Shown here: positions 58,258 to 64,000 of the stretch, in pieces
Layout of the letters: every line of letters starts with the position of its first letter
How positions within the stretch are numbered: position 1 is the first letter of the stretch
DNA from: Solirubrobacter sp963837485
GTDB lineage: Bacteria; Actinomycetota; Thermoleophilia; Solirubrobacterales; Solirubrobacteraceae
Direction: 5' to 3'
DNA length: 64,000 nt
NCBI GenBank assembly: GCA_963837485.1
Contig: CAWINP010000008.1
Coordinates: forward strand, 62,001-126,000
Notes under the pieces: model-generated
Told to the model about the DNA's origin: nothing
The model's database searches: none
What the model saw: only the letters and a program-made list of their open reading frames with translations
Position numbers and translations under genes: made by a program

Positions 58258-58536
58258 CTAGTCGGGGATCAGGCCGTCCCCGGTGAACTGGTGCCCGGCC
58301 TCGTCGAACGTGAGGTCCGGCGGGGGCAGGATCACGTCGGACTCCTCCAGCTCGTCCTCGGCCAGCGGAGAGCCGTCCGAGCGCACGAGCTCGAGCAGCT
58401 GCGCGAACACCTCCCCGAAGCGCTCCTCGTCTCCCGCCTCGACGGCGGCCACGACGTCATTGTCGAGGTCGTTGAGGCGGTCCGCAAACTCGTCCGGCAG
58501 CCGGTACTGGCCCTCAGTCGAGATGCGTACGATCAT
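58258..58536 (-). CDS. pspAA: PspA-associated protein PspAA
   Basis: Acidic 92-residue protein: MIVRISTEGQYRLPDEFADRLNDLDNDVVAAVEAGDEERF and a C-terminal DVILPPPDLTFDEAGHQF segment, the typical PspAA pattern. It is encoded right after pspA with a 23-bp overlap, so the two are made together. PspAA is thought to act with PspA at the membrane; the mechanism is unknown. Confidence 0.9.
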   Translation of the reverse strand: MIVRISTEGQYRLPDEFADRLNDLDNDVVAAVEAGDEERFGEVFAQLLELVRSDGSPLAEDELEESDVILPPPDLTFDEAGHQFTGDGLIPD

Positions 58537-59320
58537 GCGGGTCGCTCTTCCTGCTGTGGCTGGGCCTGGCCTTGCCGGCCTCGCCGGCCTCGAGCGCCTG
58601 CGGAGGCGGGCCCTGGCCGAGCTCGGCCTTGAGCTTCGCCAGGTCGTCGTCGACGACAGACTGCGACGTCAGCTCGTGCAGCTGGCGGTCGATGTCGTCC
58701 TGCCCCGCGGTGAGCGAGAGCTGGTCGTCGAACGCCCCGGAGGCCTCGAGCTCGTCCATCGCGTTCGCGCGGGCACGCATGTTCTCGGTCTTGTCGACCG
58801 CGCGTTGCATCGCCATGCCCACGTCGGCCATCTCCTCGCCCACGCCGGACGCGGCCTCGGAGATCTTCACGGAGGCCTCGGCGGCGGAGTACTGCGCCTT
58901 GATGACCTCCTTCTTGGTGCGGAACTGGTCGATCCGCGTACGCAGCGTCTGCTCCTTGGCGACGAGCTGCTGCTGCTGGCTCTCGAGCTCCTGCACCTGG
59001 CCGTCGAGCGACTGCAGCTCGCCCTGGGCGAACTGCTTGCGCTCCAGCGCGACGCGTGCGAGGTCCTCGCGGTTCTGCGAGAGCGCCTGGCGCGCCTGCG
59101 TGTCGAGCTTGACCACCTGCTGCTCGAGCTTCTGCTGCTGCAGCTGCAGGCGCTTCTTGGAGGTGACGACGTCGGCGATGCCCTTCTTGACGTTCTGGAG
59201 CAGCTCCATCTGCTTCTGGTAGCTGTACTCCAGCGTCTCGCTCGGGTCTTCTGCCCGATCGAGCAGCTTGTTGATCTTCGCCTTGATTACGGTGGAGAAC
59301 CGTCCGGACATGCCGGCCAC
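58514..59320 (-). CDS. pspA: PspA/IM30 membrane-stress protein
   Basis: ESCRT-III-like coiled-coil protein of 268 residues that coats and protects damaged inner membrane. VIKAKINKLLDRAEDPSETLEYSYQKQMELLQNVKKG at the start is the PspA/Vipp1 signature; long helices follow (QLQQQKLEQQVVKLDTQARQALSQ). The C-terminal 25 residues are a charged disordered tail. GTG 59320 has GGGAGG four bases upstream; ATG 59311 is the alternative. An imperfect 24-bp palindrome lies 13 bp before the start. Confidence 0.93.
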   Translation of the reverse strand: MAGMSGRFSTVIKAKINKLLDRAEDPSETLEYSYQKQMELLQNVKKGIADVVTSKKRLQLQQQKLEQQVVKLDTQARQALSQNREDLARVALERKQFAQGELQSLDGQVQELESQQQQLVAKEQTLRTRIDQFRTKKEVIKAQYSAAEASVKISEAASGVGEEMADVGMAMQRAVDKTENMRARANAMDELEASGAFDDQLSLTAGQDDIDRQLHELTSQSVVDDDLAKLKAELGQGPPPQALEAGEAGKARPSHSRKSDPHDRTHLD

Positions 59321-59333
59321 GGCACCTCCCTAT

Positions 59334-59357
59334 TTGTCGAACTTGCGAGTCCGACAA
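59334..59357 (-). promoter_or_regulatory. 24-bp imperfect palindrome before pspA
   Basis: TTGTCGAACT (59334-59343) and AGTCCGACAA (59348-59357) are 10-bp arms with one mismatch around TGCG. It lies 13 bp upstream of the pspA start on the minus strand, a good place for a repressor or activator site controlling the envelope-stress operon. Confidence 0.5.
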
Positions 59358-59373
59358 GGGTACCTAGGTGACG

Positions 59374-59403
59374 CGCTAACGTCGGATGCGGAGGGGGTGC
59401 AGA
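59374..59403. repeat. Dispersed repeat, copy C (short form, after NlpC/P60 gene)
   Basis: On the minus strand, TGCACCCCCTCCGCATCCGACGTTAGCG starts five bases after the NlpC/P60 stop. It matches the ends of copies A and B but lacks their middle CCCACCCCGATC part. Confidence 0.55.
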
Positions 59404-59406
59404 CGC

Positions 59407-60009
59407 TTAGAACCCGACGGGGTGACGCTTCTTGAAGCCGCGCGAGGAGCGCTCGGTCGGCCGCCAGCGCGGGCCCCGCTCGGTTGCGTGCTTGAACCGC
59501 GCCGACTTGGTCGCGCGGACCGCCACCGCGCTCGTGTCGAGCCGCAGGCCGGCGATCACCGCGTAGGCGTGGCCGCGGTTCGTGAAGATCGTGATCCACT
59601 GGCCCTTGCCGGACTCGCCCCACTTCATGAACGAGCTCGAGTCGAGCGGGCTGTCGAGCAGGCCGCCGCCGTGGAGCGCGTAGGAGACGGTGCCGGAGCA
59701 GTCGTAGGCGTCGTCCTCGAAGTCCTTGTGGCCGCCGCCGTAGCGGTACGGCTTGGTCTGGATCTTGTTCGCCGCCCAGACCGCCGTCTGCACCTGCGGC
59801 GGCGCGTCGGCGGGAGCCGCGGCGGTGCCGTCGGGCAGCAGCTCGGCGACCGCGCCGGGCGTGGTCATGTCGACCATCGGCGGCGGAGGCGGCGGATACT
59901 GCGCTCCACCGGACGCGCTCGGCGCAGGCGCCTGCGCCATCGCAGAAGCAGGCAGAACGCAAAAAGACATCGATGTCAGGGTGAGCGCAAGCGCCCGCAG
60001 GGAGAACAA
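59407..60009 (-). CDS. NlpC/P60-family cell-wall hydrolase under c-di-AMP control
   Basis: Secreted endopeptidase of 200 residues that would cut peptidoglycan stem peptides. A signal peptide (LALTLTSMSFCVLPASAMA) is followed by a Pro-rich linker and the NlpC/P60 domain with the catalytic Cys in DAYDCSGTVSYALHGGG near residue 103 and His in NRGHAYAVIAGLRLD near 145. TTG 60009 is the start; the AGAGG ribosome site lies 8 bp upstream inside the 3' arm of a c-di-AMP riboswitch hairpin, so translation is probably set by c-di-AMP. Confidence 0.87.
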   Translation of the reverse strand: MFSLRALALTLTSMSFCVLPASAMAQAPAPSASGGAQYPPPPPPMVDMTTPGAVAELLPDGTAAAPADAPPQVQTAVWAANKIQTKPYRYGGGHKDFEDDAYDCSGTVSYALHGGGLLDSPLDSSSFMKWGESGKGQWITIFTNRGHAYAVIAGLRLDTSAVAVRATKSARFKHATERGPRWRPTERSSRGFKKRHPVGF

Positions 60010-60018
60010 GCCGTATTC

Positions 60019-60165
60019 CTCTTTCGTCGGCCTGCGGGGTTAGCTGACGGGCTAGCGCTGAAAGAGCGTGCGCTTCGCATCGGTCGATGCGATTCGCCCC
60101 AAACAACCTGGGTCCCCCGCCCCCGGCGACCAACCGGGGCTCGGCGTGCGCGGCAACTTATACGA
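60019..60165 (-). ncRNA. c-di-AMP riboswitch (ydaO-yuaA leader)
   Basis: The leader RNA of the NlpC/P60 gene carries the conserved blocks of the ydaO-yuaA family in order: GGGGGACCCA (60109-60118), GGGGCGAATC (60091-60100) and CCCGTCAGCTAACC with a following AGGC (60029-60051). The 3' stem CTCTTTC/GAAAGAG (60060-60066 with 60019-60025) overlaps the AGAGG ribosome-binding site. In other actinobacteria this RNA precedes NlpC/P60 and resuscitation-factor genes and turns them off when c-di-AMP binds. The exact 5' edge is approximate. Confidence 0.85.
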
Positions 60166-60347
60166 AGCCGCGGTCTTATGTCCAGTCGCTGACACCCGAA
60201 AAGGGTCGAGTGTCGCTTCGCATGTCCATCGGTCCTGACATCACGGGGCTTTAGCGGTTTCCCAAAGCTGGCGCGTACGCGCTCGCGGTGCGTCCCGATC
60301 GTGGCCCTCCGCGGCGATTTATCAGGCGGTCGACTAGCCTCGTCGCC
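60166..60347. other. Gene-free stretch between riboswitch and lipoprotein gene
   Basis: Together with the riboswitch this forms a 338-bp gap. It should hold the promoters of both divergent genes. A GACACTCGACCC/GGGTGTC partial hairpin lies near 60190-60215, and a CATAAG that could be a -10 for the riboswitch transcript lies on the minus strand at 60175-60180. No ORF is convincing. Confidence 0.4.
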
Positions 60348-61514
60348 GTGCGAACCCTGGGAGTCCTCGCGCTGGCGAGCGCGCTTGCGCTGGCCGGCTG
60401 CGGCGGCGGTGGAGGCGACAAGCCGGACGCGCAGACGACGGCGCCGGTGATCGGCCAGAAGGGCAACGAGGTCCCCCAGCAGGGGCCGCCGCTGGGCTAC
60501 CCCGTGGTCGCCAGCCGCAACACGACGCGCGTCGCAGGCGGGGACGCGATCGCCGACGCCGCCGGCGTCGCGCTCGCCGCGTTCCCCGAGGCCAAGCCGG
60601 ACGCGGTCGTGCTTGCCGACGTCAACGACTGGCGGACGGGGCTCGTCGCGTCGGTGCTGTTCAGCGCCCCGATCCGGGCGCCGATCCTGTTCGCCAGCGG
60701 CGACAAGGTGCCCGACGCGACGGCGGCCGCGCTGGACCGGCTCGCGCCGAAGGGCGCCAAGGCAGCGGGCGGCGCGCAGGTGATCCGGGTCGGCACCCGA
60801 GCGCCCGTCGCCGGCTTTCGCACGACCGACATCCCGCCCGGCTCGCCGGCGGCGGTGGCCGCGGCGGTCGACCGCCTGCAGTCGGCGGCGGCCGGGGCGC
60901 CGTCCGACGTCGTGCTGGTCGCCTCGTCGGATCGTCCGGAGTACGCGATGCCGCTGGCGGGCTGGGCGGCCAAGGCCGGCGATCCGATCCTCTGGGTCAC
61001 CCAGAACGCGATCCCGCCGGAGACCGACGCGGCGCTCAAGACCCATCGCAAGGCGCGCATCTACGTGCTCGGCCCGGCGGACGCGGTGTCGGACGCCGTG
61101 CTCGAGCAGCTGGGCAAGCTCGGCAAGGCCAAGCGCATCGCCGGCGCCGACCCGGTGTCGACGGCGATCACGTTCGCTCGCTACTCGGACGCCGGCTTCG
61201 GCTGGAACGTCGTCGACCCCGGCCACGGCCTGGTGTTCGCGAACGCGCGCCGGCCGCAGGACGCCGCGGCGGCCGCGCCGCTGTCGGGGACCGGCGCTTA
61301 CGGGCCGTTGCTGCTGCTCACCGACGCCGGCGCGCTCCCGCAGCCGCTGCAGGACTACCTGCTGGACATCCAGCCCGGCTACACCGACGACCCGGTGCGC
61401 GGCGTCTACAACCACGGCTGGATCATCGGCGACGAGACGGCGATCGCGGCCGGCGTGCAGGCGCGCATCGATACCCTCCTGGAGATCCAGCCCGTCGACA
61501 CCGGAGCGAAGTGA
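60348..61514 (+). CDS. Lipoprotein with cell-wall-binding-repeat-2-like fold
   Basis: Exported protein of 388 residues. Signal peptide and lipobox (VLALASALALAGC; Cys at residue 17) are followed by a Gly-rich spacer. The body has repeated Rossmann-like units: DAIADAAGVALAAF, PDAVVLADVNDW, APILFASGDKVPDATAAALDRLAPKGAK, then KARIYVLGPADAVSDAVLEQL. This pattern resembles cell-wall-binding repeat 2 proteins. GTG 60348 is chosen for the signal peptide. The stop overlaps the next gene (GTGA). Confidence 0.8.
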   Translation: MRTLGVLALASALALAGCGGGGGDKPDAQTTAPVIGQKGNEVPQQGPPLGYPVVASRNTTRVAGGDAIADAAGVALAAFPEAKPDAVVLADVNDWRTGLVASVLFSAPIRAPILFASGDKVPDATAAALDRLAPKGAKAAGGAQVIRVGTRAPVAGFRTTDIPPGSPAAVAAAVDRLQSAAAGAPSDVVLVASSDRPEYAMPLAGWAAKAGDPILWVTQNAIPPETDAALKTHRKARIYVLGPADAVSDAVLEQLGKLGKAKRIAGADPVSTAITFARYSDAGFGWNVVDPGHGLVFANARRPQDAAAAAPLSGTGAYGPLLLLTDAGALPQPLQDYLLDIQPGYTDDPVRGVYNHGWIIGDETAIAAGVQARIDTLLEIQPVDTGAK

Positions 61515-61822
61515 GCATGGCCGAAGCCGAGCAGCCTGAGCGCCTGGGACGTCCCGTCACCGTGGACGACGTGCGCCAGCTGATGGGCAGCTCGACACCG
61601 CACTTTGCACTGCAGCTCCGCAACCGGATCCGCAAGCTGATCGCGCCGCTGCCGCCTGACGACCCGGCGCGCGTGCTGGGCGAGGGCGAGATCGCGCGGC
61701 TGGAGCGGCTCGGCTTCACCGGCGAGGTGCGCGGCGAGCCCGCGCAGCCCGGCGTGCACGGGCTGGCCAGCGTCAACGAGGGCGAACAGCCGCGCTACGT
61801 CCCGGGGGCAACCAAGGGTTGA
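61511..61822 (+). CDS. Hypothetical protein, 103 residues
   Basis: Coupled to the lipoprotein gene by a GTGA overlap; ATG 61517 is an alternative start. Sequence: RPVTVDDVRQLMGSSTPHFALQLRNRIRKLIAPLPPDDPARVLGEGEIARLERLGFTGEVRG. The first half is helical and basic; the C-terminus is polar. No family recognised. Operon position suggests a link to the envelope lipoprotein. Confidence 0.65.
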   Translation: MSMAEAEQPERLGRPVTVDDVRQLMGSSTPHFALQLRNRIRKLIAPLPPDDPARVLGEGEIARLERLGFTGEVRGEPAQPGVHGLASVNEGEQPRYVPGATKG

Positions 61823-62070
61823 CGGAGAGCGCGGCCGTGAGTGACCTCCGCGCGCTGCTCGTCTTCGCGCTGAGGGAATCGTCGCGTCGCGGCGCGCACG
61901 CCGAGGCCGCGCGCAACCTCGTGCTCGCGATCCTGTTCGCGCAACTGCTCGCCGGGGCCGATCACGAAGGGCCTCCCCACGCCGCCCGGCGCGCCCCGCG
62001 GCACGACCCGCCGAGGCGCGACCGCCTGCCGCATCGCGACACTTTGTCAGGGCGCCGTCCCCGCGGCTGA
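61819..62070 (+). CDS. Small hypothetical protein, up to 83 residues
   Basis: Begins at TTG 61819, overlapping the previous stop, or at an internal GTG (VSDLRALL). The first 45 residues are helical (ALLVFALRESSRRGAHAEAARNLVLAILFAQLLAG); the rest is Arg/His/Pro-rich and may be read-through of non-coding DNA. No family. Supported mainly by tight spacing. Confidence 0.4.
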   Translation: MTESAAVSDLRALLVFALRESSRRGAHAEAARNLVLAILFAQLLAGADHEGPPHAARRAPRHDPPRRDRLPHRDTLSGRRPRG

Positions 62071-62112
62071 TCCGCGCTCAACCGCTCAGGGTCTGCGGCC
62101 GATGTCGTACTT

Positions 62113-63330
62113 GTGACCGCCCCTGCACTCGAAGCCGCCGCCTCCGAGGTGGTGGTGGCCCGCCAGCCGATCCTCGACCGCAATGAGGAGATCGCCGGCT
62201 ACGAGCTGCTCTTCTCGGCGTCCACCGGCCGCCCCACCGCTGCGCACGCGCACGACGCGACCGCGCGCGTGCTCGTGCAGTCCGTCGCCGACGTGGGGCT
62301 CGATCACGTCTCGGGCGGGCATCCCGCGCACGTCAAGCTCACGCGCGAGGTGCTGGTCGCCGTCCGGCCCCTGCCGCTGCCGCCGGGACGCGTGGTCATC
62401 GGGCTCGACGGCAGCCACGCGGCCGACGCCGCGCTGGTGGACGTGCTGGCCGAGCTGCGCGAGACGGGGTTCGCCGTGGCGCTGGACGGGTTCCGCACCG
62501 GCACGGCCTGGCAGACGCTGTCCGAGCACGCGACGGCGGTCAAGCTCGACATCCGCGACGTTGCCGGCTCCTCGCTGCTGAGCACGCTCGAGTGGCTGCG
62601 GCCGCGCGACCTGACGCTGATCGCGCGCGGCGTCGACACGCGCGAGGACTACGACGTCTGCCGCGCGCTGGGCTTCGACCAGTTCCAGGGTCTCTTCTTC
62701 GCGCAGCCGGCGCTGGTGGAGGGCCGCTCAGGCCCGACGCACAGGCTCGGCACGCTGTCGGCGCTCGTGGCTCCGGGCGCGCGGACCGGCTTCGAGCAGC
62801 TCGAGCGGATGATCTCCCAGGACGCCGGCCTCGCGCACAAGCTCGTCCGGCTCTCGAACTCCGCCTTCATCGGCGTGCGCCAGGAGGTCTCCTCGGTCCG
62901 CCAGGCGCTGATGCTTCTGGGGACGGTCGCCGTCCGCCGCTGGGCGATGCTGCTCGTGCTCGCGGGACTCAGCGACCGGCCGCACCACCTGCTCGGCCTC
63001 GGGCTGCTGCGCGCGCGTTTGTGCGAGCTCCTGGCGAAGGCTCCGGTGGAGCCCGAGCGCGCGTTCACCATCGGCCTGTTCTCGGTCGTCGACGCGCTCC
63101 TGGACACGCCGATGGACGAGCTGCTCTCCGACCTCCCGTTCGACGACCGGACCGCCGGCGCCCTCCTGGCGCACGACGGCCCGGAGGGCCGGCTGCTCGA
63201 CGCCGTGCTCGCGTACGAGAACGGGCACTTCGAGGTCTGCGCGCGCGCCGGTCTCGCGCTCGCCGAGGTCGGCCGCGCGTACCGCGAGGCCGTGGCCTGG
63301 ACCGAGAACAGCGCGCCGAACCTCATCTAG
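62113..63330 (+). CDS. EAL-HDOD signalling protein, EAL probably inactive
   Basis: Protein of 405 residues. Residues 15-205 form an EAL-like domain (VVVARQPILDRNEEIAGYELLFSAS; VALDGFRTGTAWQTL; FDQFQGLFFAQPALVEG). Where active c-di-GMP phosphodiesterases have DDFG it reads DGFR, so catalysis is unlikely. Residues 215-400 form an HDOD domain (FEQLERMISQDAGLAHKLVRLSNSAFIG; VRQALMLLGTVAVRRWAMLLVLAG). This YuxH-type pairing is thought to act as a signalling scaffold. GTG 62113. Confidence 0.88.
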   Translation: MTAPALEAAASEVVVARQPILDRNEEIAGYELLFSASTGRPTAAHAHDATARVLVQSVADVGLDHVSGGHPAHVKLTREVLVAVRPLPLPPGRVVIGLDGSHAADAALVDVLAELRETGFAVALDGFRTGTAWQTLSEHATAVKLDIRDVAGSSLLSTLEWLRPRDLTLIARGVDTREDYDVCRALGFDQFQGLFFAQPALVEGRSGPTHRLGTLSALVAPGARTGFEQLERMISQDAGLAHKLVRLSNSAFIGVRQEVSSVRQALMLLGTVAVRRWAMLLVLAGLSDRPHHLLGLGLLRARLCELLAKAPVEPERAFTIGLFSVVDALLDTPMDELLSDLPFDDRTAGALLAHDGPEGRLLDAVLAYENGHFEVCARAGLALAEVGRAYREAVAWTENSAPNLI

Positions 63331-63360
63331 CCGTCCTGCGCCGCGGCTAGCGTCCACGCG

Positions 63361-64000
63361 ATGCTGGAGCGGCCGCAGGGGATCCCGGGCTCTGAGCTGA
63401 CCGGCCCGTGGGCGGTCGGTCAGTACGCCGCGCGCCTGCGCGAGCGGCTTCGCGAGTTCGCCCGCGTCCAGGTCTTCGGCGAGCTCTTCGGCTTCAAGGC
63501 GGGCCGGGCGAAGGTGTGGTTCGAGCTGCGCGACGCCAACGGCGCGCTGCCGTGCTCGATGTGGCGCGGGGACTTCGAGGCGCTGGGGATCGGGCCCCTG
63601 CCGGACGGCGCGCAGGTCGTGGTCGCGGGCGGGTGCGACTACTACCCGGGCTCGCGCACGGCCTCTCCGTCGTTCTCGTTCGCGGTGGAGAGCCTGCGCG
63701 TGGCCGGCGAGGGCGATCTGCTGGCCCAGCTCGAGAAGCTGCGCAGGCGGCTGTACGCCGAGGGCCTGTTCGAGCCGCAGAAGGCGCTCCCGCGCCCACT
63801 GGTCCCGCGCTGCATCGGCGTCGTCACCGGCGAGTCGGGCAAGGCGCGCGACGACGTGCTGGCCGGGCTGCGCCGGCGCGGCTGGGGCGGGCGCGTCGTG
63901 TGGGCGTTCGCGCCGGTCCAGGATCGCCATGCCGCGCCGGCGCTCACCCGCGCGCTACAGGATCTCGCGGCGTGCGCCGCCGTCGACGTGGTCGTCGTCG
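63361..64000 (+). CDS. xseA: Exodeoxyribonuclease VII large subunit (3' end outside the window)
   Basis: First 213 codons of the large subunit of exonuclease VII, which degrades single-stranded DNA in repair. The N-terminal OB-fold (GPWAVGQYAARLRERLREFARVQVFGELFGFKAGRAKVWFELRD) and the start of the nuclease domain (RCIGVVTGESGKARDDVLAGLRRRG) are visible. ATG 63361 has normal family length before the OB-fold. xseB probably lies downstream outside the window. Confidence 0.9.
   Translation, partial: MLERPQGIPGSELTGPWAVGQYAARLRERLREFARVQVFGELFGFKAGRAKVWFELRDANGALPCSMWRGDFEALGIGPLPDGAQVVVAGGCDYYPGSRTASPSFSFAVESLRVAGEGDLLAQLEKLRRRLYAEGLFEPQKALPRPLVPRCIGVVTGESGKARDDVLAGLRRRGWGGRVVWAFAPVQDRHAAPALTRALQDLAACAAVDVVVV

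Overview
The window is a 64 kb piece of a G+C-rich chromosome, about 70% G+C by eye. It most resembles the class Thermoleophilia of the Actinomycetota (Solirubrobacter/Conexibacter-like). Reasons: several SigB-type sigma factors surrounded by RsbW- and STAS-type partners, actinobacterial Psp genes (PspA, PspAA, PspAB), a CvpA-trypsin (MarP-type) protease, bacterial NHEJ with LigD split into separate genes, a poxvirus-type topoisomerase IB, many GTG/TTG starts and 4-base gene overlaps. The taxon is inferred from gene content. No rRNA, tRNA, CRISPR array, prophage or transposase was seen.

Layout. 1-5.5 kb: the 3' part of a transketolase gene, then an agmatine deiminase operon (putrescine carbamoyltransferase, permease, agmatine deiminase). 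5.5-15 kb: DHA2 exporter with divergent HxlR regulator, LigD polymerase, SigB-type sigma factor, AraC regulator with PhyH dioxygenase, topoisomerase IB, and a ligD(PE-ligase)-ku operon. 12-27 kb: a dense general-stress region with three SigB-type sigma factors, one primary-like sigma factor, several RsbW-like ATPases, three STAS antagonists, an ANTAR regulator, a Crp-like regulator and small stress proteins (CsbD, BON, Pro-rich peptides). 27-39 kb: YihY, the addB-small gene-addA recombination nuclease operon, topoisomerase III and a MarP-type protease. 40-45 kb: penicillin-binding protein, lipoprotein, FHA, ParA and a receiver protein. 45-49 kb: lysA-hom-thrC-thrB. 49-60 kb: envelope genes (NHL/Fn3 lipoprotein, M23 peptidase, HtpX, PspAB, a two-component system with a DUF4097 protein, PspA-PspAA, NlpC/P60 hydrolase behind a c-di-AMP riboswitch). 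60-64 kb: cell-wall-binding-type lipoprotein, EAL-HDOD protein and the start of xseA.

Together the genes describe a soil-type bacterium that invests in stress signalling by partner switching, DNA end repair and envelope stress control.

The most unusual features are non-coding. A structured sequence of about 310-340 bp occurs twice in opposite orientation (15.83-16.17 kb and 54.26-54.58 kb). Its indels break any reading frame, and one hairpin keeps its pairing while its sequence changes, which suggests an undescribed structured RNA. Two intergenic elements of 165-186 bp are bounded by inverted repeats and share a hairpin with compensatory changes. A 33-bp motif recurs just after stop codons. 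Three genes (MarP, the PBP and the histidine kinase) each need one frameshift to read through; assembly indels are the likeliest cause.
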